The notes below the pieces were generated by a model, which made no database searches, was not told the origin of the DNA, and worked only from the letters and a program-made list of their open reading frames with translations. A stretch of DNA of 64,000 nt from an uncultured Lachnospiraceae bacterium (GTDB taxonomy: Bacteria > Bacillota > Clostridia > Lachnospirales > Lachnospiraceae), in the NCBI GenBank assembly GCA_910576815.1, contig CAJTKA010000010.1, positions 1-64,000 on the forward strand. The letters run 5' to 3'. This document shows, one piece after another, positions 1 through 8,025 of this stretch (its first letter is position 1; every line of letters begins with the position of its first letter). Position numbers and translations under genes: made by a program.

Positions 1-24
1 GAACTGTGATTTTATTTCACAAGT

Positions 25-216
25 TCATCGGCTCTGCGTCTTTGCGTCTGGCTCTGCGATGACTGTCATCCTCAAATTTGTTACTTCAATCAATGTTTCC
101 TGTCTGCACTTCGGACAATAGAGAGGATAGTTTTTTAAAATAGTGTCCTCTCTGATTTTGTTACGGGTTTTGTTTCCGCATATAGGACAATATACCCATT
201 CTATTTTATGTAACAC
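25..216 (-). CDS. Cysteine-rich KTR protein of conjugative transposons
   Basis: A protein of about 63 residues with two CxxC pairs (CPICG and CPKC), which suggests a zinc ribbon, ending in EPDAKTQSR. That ending is the hallmark of the cysteine-rich KTR family carried on Tn916-like and other conjugative elements; its function is unknown. A GTG at 216 is preferred because GGAGG lies 9 bases upstream and the protein then begins MLHKIEWVYCP, as family members do; an in-frame TTG at 234 overlaps that ribosome site. It is the last gene of the leftward run TetR, MBL, GNAT, KTR and marks this stretch as mobile-element cargo. Confidence 0.8.
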   Translation of the reverse strand: MLHKIEWVYCPICGNKTRNKIREDTILKNYPLYCPKCRQETLIEVTNLRMTVIAEPDAKTQSR

Positions 217-230
217 GACATATATCCTCC

Positions 231-761
231 TCAAAGATTTATCAAATATACATATGCTTCCTCGTTATCAAAAGTAAAACTCCTACAATAATTTCCACCA
301 TTTTTCTCGATTGTTTTTATTGAAGCAGCATTATCCTTTTCAACTGATAACTGCAACTGTTTCAAACCGTATTTTCTCGCAACCAAACATATTTGTCTTA
401 ATATTTCAGTAGCGTACCCTTTTCTTCTTTCTGACGGTCTTACGCTATATCCACAATTACCAAAATCTTTTAGGAAATCATTTAATTGATACCTCAAATC
501 AACAATGCCAACAATTTTATTATCTGACACCCTAACTGCAAAAAATGTATCTGTTAAAACCCAATTAGGGTCAACAGTCTCCGTACTTGCATTGGCAATG
601 ACTTTCTTAAACCATTCCTCATAAGAAGCAATCTTATCAAATAATTCACTCCCATTGATTATCTGTTCTCCAAAATCAAAATGCTCCTGCCGATATTCAA
701 GCGCTTTATCTTTCAATCCTAAACTTGGCTTTACAAGCCGTATTTCTTCATATGCCATCAT
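231..761 (-). CDS. GNAT family N-acetyltransferase
   Basis: A 176-residue acyltransferase of the GNAT fold. The acetyl-CoA pyrophosphate loop RRKGYAT sits near residue 115, followed by a helix and the conserved pattern NxAS.KxIEKNGG typical of RimJ/RimL-like acetyltransferases. The substrate cannot be told from sequence; relatives act on amino groups of antibiotics, small molecules or ribosomal proteins. GGAGG lies 8 bases before tandem ATGs (761 or 758). The gene is AT-rich like its neighbours and unlike the host genes to the right. It lies 30 bases downstream of the MBL gene, so co-transcription is likely. Confidence 0.85.
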   Translation of the reverse strand: MMAYEEIRLVKPSLGLKDKALEYRQEHFDFGEQIINGSELFDKIASYEEWFKKVIANASTETVDPNWVLTDTFFAVRVSDNKIVGIVDLRYQLNDFLKDFGNCGYSVRPSERRKGYATEILRQICLVARKYGLKQLQLSVEKDNAASIKTIEKNGGNYCRSFTFDNEEAYVYLINL

Positions 762-791
762 TCATTCCTCCACTTTATAAATTTTAATTTT

Positions 792-1622
792 TCAAACCAT
801 GATTTCCATACCATCATAAGCGAATAAAATATTATCAAGTTCTTTTTCAAGTTCCTTGTAATAACCATATGATTTTCCCCATATTTCATCAATATGTGTA
901 ACTATAATCTTCTTGATTCTATAATAGTTTTTCAGTTCTATAACCTCATCCAAAGTGAATATTTCATCTTTCAAAGGCGTATCCATAAGCTTCGTTCCAT
1001 CATTTAATATTCCATCATCAGAAACCATGCTTATAATCAAAATATCTGCATCAAAATATAAGTCATTATGAGCAAAAGGTTTCGGATTGCAACAGGCATA
1101 GATAACCTTTTTTTCATGCTCTTTCAGAACATAAAAAGTGATGTTTCGGCTTGGGTTATTGTTGATTAAGTCTATATCAATATTATCTATTTTTATATGC
1201 GGTGTTTCATTAACAGAAATACAATGAAGAACGTCACCATAATATTTAAAGCAGTCACGGTTCATTTGGTTTATATCTCTAATGACCTCTGGAAGAGCAT
1301 AAAAGCCAATAGGCATACTCGTTCCTTTAATAAAGTCGCAACCTATCTTTTCAACAATCCGAATACCCCTGACATGGTCTGGGTCACTATGGGAAATGGA
1401 AAGGTACTTCACTTCCGATATTCTTTGTCTGTTGCAGGCTACCGCAATATCTTCGGGTGTGTCTATCAACATTTTTATATCGTCAATATACAGGCTTGGT
1501 CCTAACCGTTCATACCTGCCGCCTTTTCGTCTGGCTTCTTCACAAATTTTACATTTACAAAATGAACTCGGAATAATTGACATGCCGCCGCTGCCAATAA
1601 TTTTCAATTTCAAATCTTTCAC
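792..1622 (-). CDS. MBL-fold metallo-hydrolase (PhnP-like)
   Basis: A 276-residue metallo-beta-lactamase-fold hydrolase. The metal motif is SHSDPDH (HxDxDH form) near residue 78, and an N-terminal CKCKICEEA cysteine cluster followed by GPSLYID is typical of PhnP-like phosphodiesterases, where cysteines bind a structural zinc. Further His/Asp residues (VTHIDE near the C-terminus) could complete the dinuclear site. GTG at 1622 is used, with AAAGGCGGT just upstream. The substrate is unknown; association with GNAT and KTR genes suggests transposon cargo rather than phosphonate metabolism, as no phn genes are nearby. Confidence 0.85.
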   Translation of the reverse strand: MKDLKLKIIGSGGMSIIPSSFCKCKICEEARRKGGRYERLGPSLYIDDIKMLIDTPEDIAVACNRQRISEVKYLSISHSDPDHVRGIRIVEKIGCDFIKGTSMPIGFYALPEVIRDINQMNRDCFKYYGDVLHCISVNETPHIKIDNIDIDLINNNPSRNITFYVLKEHEKKVIYACCNPKPFAHNDLYFDADILIISMVSDDGILNDGTKLMDTPLKDEIFTLDEVIELKNYYRIKKIIVTHIDEIWGKSYGYYKELEKELDNILFAYDGMEIMV

Positions 1623-1677
1623 ACCGCCTTTCGCATGAATCGCAAGTAATCATAATGCGTTTTTATTCATTAAATAT

Positions 1678-2280
1678 TTAAGCAATATCGCTATTACTGC
1701 CGCTTTTCACTAATATTTTTCTTATTTCTTTTATTATTCTGGAAGGTGTTTCTTTATCCATAGGCATAAGTTTACTGTACATCCTTACCCCTTGATACGA
1801 GAACACAATTAAATCAAATACCGCAGAAATATCCACTTCATTAAATTCATGCCTGTCCATCCCGTATTGTATTAACTTCTTCCATGTATTTGCTGAAATT
1901 AAATATTGTTCATATAGCGTATTGCTCTGATTTGCAATATCACGAATGCTAAAATACTCATATATTGCTATGCTTAATGAAGCTTGGCTGTCAAGCATTT
2001 CATTCTCATACTTGTTTAAAATTTCATCCAAAATAGTCACTGCCGAACAATTTTGTTCAATCCTTAAATCAATCTCATTATCCTGCTCACTTGTCATATC
2101 ATCAATAATCTCTTGAAAGATTTGACGTGTGCTTTCGTAATGGCAATATAGCCCGCCTCTGCTTAATTTCGCCGCATCGCAGATATCCTTCATTGTAACT
2201 TGCTTAAAGCCTTTTTCTGCAAATAAAGAACATGCACATTTCTTTATATGTTTCCTTGTTTCCTTTCCTCTTTTATTCAT
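1678..2280 (-). CDS. TetR family transcriptional repressor
   Basis: A 200-residue regulator. Residues 1-50 form the TetR helix-turn-helix domain (KGKETRKHIKKCACSLFAEKGF, then VTMKDICDAAKLSRGGLYCHY); the remaining 150 residues are the variable helical ligand domain. The open frame extends upstream to 2427, but ATG at 2280 is chosen because it gives the standard family N-terminus and because a strong promoter lies between the two. Two near-identical palindromes overlap that promoter, so autorepression is likely. It heads the leftward genes MBL, GNAT and KTR, which it may control. The inducer is unknown. Confidence 0.9.
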   Translation of the reverse strand: MNKRGKETRKHIKKCACSLFAEKGFKQVTMKDICDAAKLSRGGLYCHYESTRQIFQEIIDDMTSEQDNEIDLRIEQNCSAVTILDEILNKYENEMLDSQASLSIAIYEYFSIRDIANQSNTLYEQYLISANTWKKLIQYGMDRHEFNEVDISAVFDLIVFSYQGVRMYSKLMPMDKETPSRIIKEIRKILVKSGSNSDIA

Positions 2281-2297
2281 AAGCAACCCTACTTTCC

Positions 2298-2335
2298 GAC
2301 ATATGTGTCTGAAATTATTATACGACACATGTGTC
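2298..2335. promoter_or_regulatory. Tandem TetR operators
   Basis: The perfect 12-base palindrome GACACATGTGTC at 2324-2335 lies in the promoter spacer, and a one-mismatch copy GACATATGTGTC at 2298-2309 lies at the expected transcription start. The centres are 26 bases apart, so two dimers could bind on nearly the same DNA face. Operator function is inferred from placement beside the tetR gene. Confidence 0.75.
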
Positions 2336-2345
2336 TGGAAGTCAA
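2317..2345 (-). promoter_or_regulatory. tetR promoter, TTGACT-17-TATAAT
   Basis: On the minus strand TTGACT (2345-2340) is separated by exactly 17 bases from TATAAT (2322-2317). The spacer holds one palindromic operator, so bound repressor would block RNA polymerase. Start of transcription is expected near 2310. Confidence 0.85.
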
Positions 2346-2384
2346 TAAAAAGCGGCAAAGATTTCTCTCTACCGCCATCAACGT

Positions 2385-2759
2385 CTAAATATAAATAAAT
2401 TCCTCGTTCACAATCTCCCTCGCACAAGCCCTTATGTTATTGAGCTGTCCTGTCCATTCTAAGGCGTTTTCTGCCTTTAGCTGTTCCGTTATGCCCTGTG
2501 CCTGTTTCATGCCCTCTATGAGCCTTTCAAAGCGTTCCTGCGCCTGCCTGTCAATGTCGGCAAGGTAAGTATTGAGCCTGCCGCTTGTGAGAAGATTGGT
2601 GTATGTAACCTTGCGGTACTGCTTCAGATAGTCCAGATGCCGCTGTCCCCATGTGCCTATCGGCTGTTCTTCTTCGGCGGGTACAGTTAAGCACGGTATT
2701 AAATAATCTCCTTGCCGTTCGTATTTGCCGCCCAGTTCCTCAAAAATCGTCTTTGCCAT
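2385..2759 (-). CDS. tnpV: Transposon-encoded protein TnpV
   Basis: A 124-residue protein of the TnpV family found in Tn4451-like mobilizable transposons. Family signs are the N-terminal FEELGGKYERQGDYLIPCL segment, the tryptophan/leucine-rich region GQRHLDYLKQYRK, and a charged helical C-terminal half. Its role in transposition is not established. GGAGGT lies upstream of ATG 2759. Base composition is richer in GC than the four genes to its left. Its start is only about 50-60 bases from the point where host ABC-transporter homology begins, so it marks the right end of the element. No TnpX-type recombinase is inside the window. Confidence 0.85.
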   Translation of the reverse strand: MAKTIFEELGGKYERQGDYLIPCLTVPAEEEQPIGTWGQRHLDYLKQYRKVTYTNLLTSGRLNTYLADIDRQAQERFERLIEGMKQAQGITEQLKAENALEWTGQLNNIRACAREIVNEEFIYI

Positions 2760-2811
2760 TGTCTGTTACCTCCACATTCTTTTTTATTTTGAATGTCCGC
2801 AAAATCCGTCC

Positions 2812-3345
2812 TACATCGGGCGGCTGCGCAGAGCGATTGCGATAGTGCCTCAGAAAGCCCTGCTGTTTTCAGGAACGATTCGGGATAATCTGCGTTGGGG
2901 ATGTGAGGATGCCGGGGAAGAAGATCTTCGCAGAGTAGCAGAAATCGCGTGTGCGTCTGAATTTATCAGACAGAGCGCGCAGGGATATGATACTTTGCTG
3001 GGACAGGGAGGGGTGAATCTTTCCGGCGGGCAAAAGCAGCGTCTTTCCCTTGCACGGGCGCTTTTGCGAAATCCCAGGATCCTGATTCTGGACGATTGTA
3101 CCAGCGCTTTGGATGCACAGACGGAATCGGAAGTGCTGAAAGGTCTGCGAAATATGACGGATAAAATGACGGTACTGTTAGTCAGTCAGCGAATTTCTAC
3201 AGTTATGCGTACAGATTGTATTTTATGTATGGACAATGGGTATGTGCAGGGATATGGGACCCACGAAGAATTGATGGCATCATGTAATACATATCGGGAA
3301 ATTTACCATTCACAGATAGGGGGACAGATTGAAAGTTATGGCTGA
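2812..3345 (+). pseudogene. 5'-truncated ABC exporter, ATPase domain only
   Basis: This frame contains the last ~175 residues of an ABC exporter half. Present are the Q-loop (IVPQKALLF), signature LSGGQKQRLSLARAL, Walker B ILILDDCTSALD and switch segment LVSQRIS. Walker A and the whole membrane domain are missing, cut off at the mobile-element border. Walker B ends in Asp-Asp and the H-loop histidine is Gln, the degenerate-site form seen in one subunit of heterodimeric exporters, so these changes are probably ancestral and not decay. The longest open frame starts at 2725 inside tnpV on the other strand and is not a real start. The 3' end overlaps the next gene. Confidence 0.85.
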
Positions 3346-5149
3346 AAAAACCCAGGCAGTGCCGCCTTCAAACTTAAACGGAATTTCCCGACCCGGGCGC
3401 GGCGGTGTCGTGGTAAAGCCGAAAAACATGAAAGGAACGCTGGGCAGGCTCTGGAAACTGACGAAAGGGCAGAGAAACGGGCTTGGCTGGATTCTTTTGC
3501 TGTCGGCCCTTGCCTCTCTTGCCTCAATTCTTTCACCCTATGTGACAGGAAGGGCCGTTTCCGCTATTAGCGATGGAGACGCAGTGATTTTGGTGCTGGG
3601 CTGCATGACAGGACTGTATTTATGCGATTGGCTGGTCAGGTTTTTGCAGGCATTTTTTATGGCATCCATCGGTCAGCGGATCATCCATTATATACGACGA
3701 ACGCTGTTTGCGCATATCCGGACGCTGCCTCTGGCTTTTTTTGGCAGACGCCGGCACGGTGAGCTGATGAGCCGTTTGACAAACGATGTGGATAATATCA
3801 GCACCACCATTTCCAATTCGCTGTCACTTCTGCTGACTTACAGCTTTACGGTAATTGGGATCTTTGGCATGATGTTGTATTTAAGCCCGTTTTTGACAAT
3901 GGTTTCGCTTGTCGGTGTGGGGTTGATCTTTCTGCTCACAAAAACCGTAACCAAGCATACCAGAAAACTGTTTGCGGCACAGCAGAAAAATCTCGGCGCC
4001 CTGAATGCTCAGGTGGAAGAAAGCATTTCGGGCATGGCTGTAGTCAAGGCATTTTGCCGTGAAGATGAGATGGAACGGGAGTTTGGGGAGAAAAATGACA
4101 GACTTTGTGATACCTCCATCAGGGCACTGATCTGTTCCGGGTATTTGATGCCCCTGATGAATGTGATCAACAACCTGCTTTATTTGGCAATCTCTGTATT
4201 ATGCGGGGTTTTGTTTGTAGAGGGCAACATTTCCGATATTGGTCTGATAACCAGCTTTTTGCTTTATGTGCGCCAGTTTACCCGTCCCTTTGTAGAAATC
4301 GCTAATATTTATAATAATTTTCAGACAGCAGTTGCGGGGGCGGAGCGGGTTTTAGAGATCATGGAGGAGGAGCCGGAGCCTCCTGACAGAGAAGGTGCTG
4401 TATCCTTAAAGTCTCCGAAAGGAGACATTGAACTGCAGCATGTAGAGTTTGGGTATGTTCCGGGACAGTCGGTATTAAAAGATGTTTCCGTAAAAATTCC
4501 GGCGGGAACGCAGGCGGCGATCGTGGGAGCTACAGGTTCCGGTAAGACCACAATGATCAATCTTTTGACAAGATTTTATGACATAACTGCCGGGAGTATT
4601 CTTTTGGATGGCAGGGATCTGCGCGATTACCGCATGGAGGATCTGCGGGCAGCGTTTGGGGTAGTCCTGCAGGATACGGCAGTGTTTGCCGCATCGGTCA
4701 AGGATAATATCTGTTACGGACATCCGGAGGCTTCCATGGAGCAGGTGCGGGAGGCGGCAGAAATCGTAGGCGCGGACAGTTTTATCAAACGCCTTCCGGA
4801 AGGATACGATACCGTACTGACACATGGCGGAATGGAATTGTCCCAGGGAGAACGGCAGCTTTTGACCATTGCCAGGGCAGTGTTTGCCAATGCGCCGATC
4901 TTGATTTTGGATGAGGCTACCAGTTCCGTAGATACCGTTACAGAGCAGAAGATTCGTCGTGCCTTCTTAAAAATATGCAGGGACAGGACTTCGGTCATTA
5001 TTGCTCATCGTCTTTCCACCATACGGGATTCGAATTTGATTATTTTGCTGGAGAACGGAAAAATAACCGAACAGGGAACGCATGAGGAATTGATGGCCCT
5101 GAATGGCGTTTATGCCCGAATGTACAGAACACAGACGGAATTAGGGTAA
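3329..5149 (+). CDS. ABC exporter subunit, fused permease/ATPase
   Basis: A 606-residue exporter half. Six transmembrane helices fill residues ~45-330; the ATPase domain has Walker A GATGSGKTT near residue 400, signature LSQGERQLLTIARA near 504, Walker B ILILDEATSSVD and H-loop IIAHRLSTI, so the catalytic Glu and His are present. Such proteins pair with the product of the gene just upstream, here destroyed, so the exporter is probably inactive unless another partner exists. TTG at 3329 has AGGGGGACAG 5 bases upstream; ATG at 3338 is an alternative. The start overlaps the pseudogene's stop. The substrate is unknown (drug or peptide exporters are typical). Confidence 0.92.
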   Translation: MKVMAEKTQAVPPSNLNGISRPGRGGVVVKPKNMKGTLGRLWKLTKGQRNGLGWILLLSALASLASILSPYVTGRAVSAISDGDAVILVLGCMTGLYLCDWLVRFLQAFFMASIGQRIIHYIRRTLFAHIRTLPLAFFGRRRHGELMSRLTNDVDNISTTISNSLSLLLTYSFTVIGIFGMMLYLSPFLTMVSLVGVGLIFLLTKTVTKHTRKLFAAQQKNLGALNAQVEESISGMAVVKAFCREDEMEREFGEKNDRLCDTSIRALICSGYLMPLMNVINNLLYLAISVLCGVLFVEGNISDIGLITSFLLYVRQFTRPFVEIANIYNNFQTAVAGAERVLEIMEEEPEPPDREGAVSLKSPKGDIELQHVEFGYVPGQSVLKDVSVKIPAGTQAAIVGATGSGKTTMINLLTRFYDITAGSILLDGRDLRDYRMEDLRAAFGVVLQDTAVFAASVKDNICYGHPEASMEQVREAAEIVGADSFIKRLPEGYDTVLTHGGMELSQGERQLLTIARAVFANAPILILDEATSSVDTVTEQKIRRAFLKICRDRTSVIIAHRLSTIRDSNLIILLENGKITEQGTHEELMALNGVYARMYRTQTELG

Positions 5150-5154
5150 GATCC

Positions 5155-6651
5155 TTAAAAATCAAAATCATCAAAATCCATATGCAGGGAAGACCGCCTT
5201 CTTTTCTTACGCTTTACACGGTTTTCTCTGCGTCTGGCAGCACGGTTGTTCATTATCAAGGCATATATCATTAAAAATGTGATGATAGTAGCTGCAAGAA
5301 TAAGGACAACGAGCAGTACTTTTTTGATATTGATAAAGACGGTGTCCTGCGCGGGCTCCTCCGCGTCAGGCTCCACTTTTTCCACACTGACATCAGTCGC
5401 CGTCATGTTGGTATCAAACTCATATCTTGATGCGTTGTCAGTGGCAAGGTTTAGATATGCTTTTCCCACATACATATCATGATAGCAGTATTCGATTTCG
5501 GCAATGTGGTTTCCATCGGATTCACCATATTCGATGGTTGAATCGAGATCCTGAAAAGTGACCATATTGGGAATAATCACATAGCTGCCAGTATCTATGG
5601 AGAGCAGAGGGGTGGAATTGCCAAATACATCGTTACCAATCTGTAAAAATCCCGTGGATTCAATATTATATTTTTGCTCATTTTCCGAGACATTGAGTAC
5701 TTGAAAATTTTGGAAGCCGTAATCAAAAAGTTCTACCGTATCAGTGAACTGATCGGGTGATTCCTCCCGAAGGATCACACAGACAAGCTTCATTCCGTTA
5801 CGTTCCGCGCAGGTCACAAGGGTTTGTCGAGAGTCACTCGTAAATCCGGTCTTGCCTCCCAAAATCCCCTCATATTCGATCTCACCTGTCACAAGCTGAT
5901 GTTTGTTCTTTTTGATAAAATCATCCGGCTGCGTGGCAGTCGCTTCAAAATGATGACGAGGGGTATTGCTGATTTTGCAGAGCATTTCATTTTGAAAGAA
6001 GTGGCTGGAAATCAAAGCCAGATCGTAGGCACTGGTGTAGTGATCAGGATCGTGAAGGCCGTTGGTGTTGGTAAAATGGGTGTCTGTGCAGCCGATTTCT
6101 TTCGCCCGCAGATTCATCAGGTCGATAAACTCCTCAATGGAGCCGGAGGTATATTCTCCCGCAGCGTTGGCTGCTTCGTTGGCGGAAGCTACCATGATGC
6201 CGTAGAGGCATTCTTCCAAAGAAAGGGATTCGCCCTCATCCATACCCATGTTGGAACCGTCCCCGGGCACACTGAAAACAGCTTCGTGACTGAAATTTAC
6301 GGTATCGTCCAAATTGCCCAGCTCCATGGCGAGAAGGCAGGTCATAATTTTGGTAGTGCTGGCAGGGTAGAGCCGCTCGTGAATATTTTTGGCATAGAGG
6401 ATCACACCGGTATTGACATCCATGAGGATGGCAGCCTGTGCGCCGATTTGAGGACCGCTTGGCCAGTTTTCGATTTCGTTGGATTGGACGGGAAGCGTTT
6501 TGCGGGCTTCAGCCTGCTCCTGCAGTTCTTCCATAGACGCAGCCTGTGCGGTCAAGGAACTGCCCATTGCGGCACAAAAGGACAGGGAGAGAACAAGGAG
6601 CGAGAGGAACCCTTTTTTTATTTGAAAAAAGATTCTATCCGATAAAAGCAT
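5155..6651 (-). CDS. D-alanyl-D-alanine carboxypeptidase (PBP5/DacF type, S11)
   Basis: A 498-residue exported penicillin-binding protein that trims the terminal D-Ala from peptidoglycan stem peptides. A signal peptide (residues ~12-38, ending AQA-A) precedes the S11 domain with SxxK as STTK, SxN as SAN and KTG as GGKTGFT. A PBP5-like C-terminal domain follows, then a membrane segment (VLLVVLILAATIITFLMIYAL) and a strongly basic tail, so it is held at the membrane by a true helix and not by the usual amphipathic tail. It ends 6 bases from the convergent ABC gene. Its start and ribosome site are duplicated just upstream. Confidence 0.93.
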   Translation of the reverse strand: MLLSDRIFFQIKKGFLSLLVLSLSFCAAMGSSLTAQAASMEELQEQAEARKTLPVQSNEIENWPSGPQIGAQAAILMDVNTGVILYAKNIHERLYPASTTKIMTCLLAMELGNLDDTVNFSHEAVFSVPGDGSNMGMDEGESLSLEECLYGIMVASANEAANAAGEYTSGSIEEFIDLMNLRAKEIGCTDTHFTNTNGLHDPDHYTSAYDLALISSHFFQNEMLCKISNTPRHHFEATATQPDDFIKKNKHQLVTGEIEYEGILGGKTGFTSDSRQTLVTCAERNGMKLVCVILREESPDQFTDTVELFDYGFQNFQVLNVSENEQKYNIESTGFLQIGNDVFGNSTPLLSIDTGSYVIIPNMVTFQDLDSTIEYGESDGNHIAEIEYCYHDMYVGKAYLNLATDNASRYEFDTNMTATDVSVEKVEPDAEEPAQDTVFINIKKVLLVVLILAATIITFLMIYALIMNNRAARRRENRVKRKKRRRSSLHMDFDDFDF

Positions 6652-6701
6652 ATCCTAAAACCTTTCTATTCCATAATATATCTAAAACCTTTCCATAATA
6701 G
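6650..6701. repeat. Imperfect tandem duplication over dacF start
   Basis: Two head-to-tail copies, 6650-6677 and 6678-6701, share TAAAACCTTTC and CCATAAT. On the minus strand each reads as an AAAGG-like ribosome site followed by ATAT. The duplication therefore covers the leader and initiation region of the carboxypeptidase gene. Confidence 0.6.
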
Positions 6702-6771
6702 AAGCAGAAACGGTGATTTCTGAAAAGATACATTCCTATCATACACTATTTTGAGGAAAAACAGTAGTGTA

Positions 6772-6800
6772 TTCACAAAAAATACAAAATATGGTACAGT
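6772..6800 (+). promoter_or_regulatory. Probable trmB promoter
   Basis: TTCACA (6772-6777), a 17-base spacer and TACAGT (6795-6800) preceded by TGG, giving an extended -10. It lies 94 bases before the trmB start. An inverted repeat ATACACTA/TAGTGTAT lies immediately upstream (about 6740-6771) and may bind a regulator. Confidence 0.55.
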
Positions 6801-6894
6801 AAAGATTGAAAATCATGCGAATCTCAACCAAATTGAGATGAAGGCAGCGCAAAAATGGGGAAGACATGTATAAATCAGGAAGGACAGATTAAGA

Positions 6895-7533
6895 ATGCGA
6901 CTGCGAAATGTGACGGGTTCCAGAGAGGCGATTGCAGATAGTCCCCTTGTTGTGCAGGAACCGCAGGAAAAGAAAGGACACTGGCGGGAAGTGTTTGGAA
7001 ATGACCATCCCATCCGCATTGAGATCGGTATGGGAAAAGGGCGTTTTATCATGGATATGGCAAGGGCGAATCCGAATATCAATTATCTGGGAATCGAAAA
7101 GTATTCCAGCGTGCTGATTCGCGGGATCCAGAAATTGGAAGCCGATCCGCTGCCGAACCTTTATTTTATTCGCATGGAAGCGGAGGAGATTACATCTGTT
7201 TTTGCAAAAGGTGAGGTGGATCGTATTTATCTGAATTTTTCCGATCCCTGGCCGAAGGACAGGCACGCCAAAAGAAGACTTCCTTCCCGTGAATTTTTAC
7301 GGCGGTATGATGAGATACTAATTCCTGACGGTGTGATCGAGTTTAAGACGGATAATCATGACCTGTTTCAGTTTGCGCTTGCAGAGCTTGCACCTGCGGG
7401 ATGGAAGCTTATGCAGATGACGGAAGATCTGCACCATAATGAGCAGATGATGCAGGGCAATATCATGACAGAGTATGAGGAGCGGTTTTCCGCAAAAGGA
7501 AATCCAATCTGTAAATATATCATTGCAAGATAG
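6895..7533 (+). CDS. trmB: tRNA (guanine-N7-)-methyltransferase
   Basis: A 212-residue class I methyltransferase that forms m7G46 in the tRNA variable loop using S-adenosylmethionine. The SAM motif is EIGMGKGRFI near residue 44, and the family catalytic signature FSDPWPKDRHAKRRL lies near residue 115. Length and motifs match bacterial TrmB throughout. AGGAAGGAC lies 8 bases before ATG 6895. It is followed after 78 bases by thioredoxin. Confidence 0.96.
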   Translation: MRLRNVTGSREAIADSPLVVQEPQEKKGHWREVFGNDHPIRIEIGMGKGRFIMDMARANPNINYLGIEKYSSVLIRGIQKLEADPLPNLYFIRMEAEEITSVFAKGEVDRIYLNFSDPWPKDRHAKRRLPSREFLRRYDEILIPDGVIEFKTDNHDLFQFALAELAPAGWKLMQMTEDLHHNEQMMQGNIMTEYEERFSAKGNPICKYIIAR

Positions 7534-7611
7534 AAAAATGTGGATTGTAAAGAAAATGCTTTCAATCATAAAACAAATCATAGAAGAAAGAACATGAAGG
7601 AGGAAAAGAGT

Positions 7612-7929
7612 ATGGAGTACAAGTTTACGAGCGAAAATTTTGAGAGCGAGGTATTGCAGGCGGAAGTCCCCGTATTGGTAGATTTTTATGCGGACTGGTG
7701 CGGTCCCTGCAAGATGATGGCGCCGATCATCGCGCAGCTGGCGGAGAAATACGACGGCAAAGTGAAGGTCGGTAAGTGCAATATTGACGAGGAAGACGGA
7801 CTCGCCAGGATGTACCGCGTGATGAACATTCCCAATATGAAGATTTTTGTCAAGGGCGAGGCTGTGGGCAACATCATAGGTGCTGTAGGACAGGCCGAGC
7901 TGGAGGCGGAACTGGCGAAGGTATTATGA
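7612..7929 (+). CDS. trxA: Thioredoxin
   Basis: A 105-residue cytoplasmic disulfide reductase with the active site WCGPC at residues 29-33 (DFYADWCGPCKMMAP), cis-Pro segment NIPNMKIF (Met replaces the usual Thr after the proline) and C-terminal Gly-rich helix. The open frame extends to 7540, but AAGGAGG at 7597-7603 lies 8 bases before ATG 7612, which gives the standard length. A strong bidirectional terminator follows. Confidence 0.95.
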   Translation: MEYKFTSENFESEVLQAEVPVLVDFYADWCGPCKMMAPIIAQLAEKYDGKVKVGKCNIDEEDGLARMYRVMNIPNMKIFVKGEAVGNIIGAVGQAELEAELAKVL

Positions 7930-7965
7930 TTTGAACATTATCTATCATTATAAATGGAGAATATA

Positions 7966-7998
7966 GAAAAAGTCAGGCGCAAAGGCCTGACTTTTTTT
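7966..7998. terminator. Bidirectional terminator, trxA / antiporter
   Basis: Stem AGTCAGGC (7971-7978) with GCCTGACT (7984-7991), flanked by A-runs on the left and a T-run on the right, so it can serve both convergent genes. Confidence 0.9.
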
Positions 7999-8025
7999 AC
8001 AATTCAGATAGGATGAAGCATACTC

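Larger units (their letters stand above)
1..2812. mobile_element. Right end of an integrated mobile element
   Basis: The KTR protein, TnpV and a mobile-type resistance-like set (GNAT, MBL, TetR) lie together in AT-rich DNA. At about 2800-2815 the sequence switches to the interior of an ABC transporter ATPase domain whose 5' part is missing. The element continues beyond base 1. The exact end is uncertain by about 15 bases, and no target duplication can be checked without the other end. Confidence 0.7.

Noticed and set aside
1678..2427. Long 249-residue version of the TetR protein starting at 2427
   Set aside because: The extra 49 residues are not TetR-like and would be encoded across the consensus promoter and operators.
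2725..2811. ATG at 2725 as the start of the ABC fragment
   Set aside because: This part is antisense to tnpV and mobile-element DNA; ABC homology starts only near 2812, so the ATG is accidental.
5824..6645. A 273-codon open frame on the plus strand
   Set aside because: Antisense to the D-Ala carboxypeptidase gene, whose SxxK and KTG motifs are complete.
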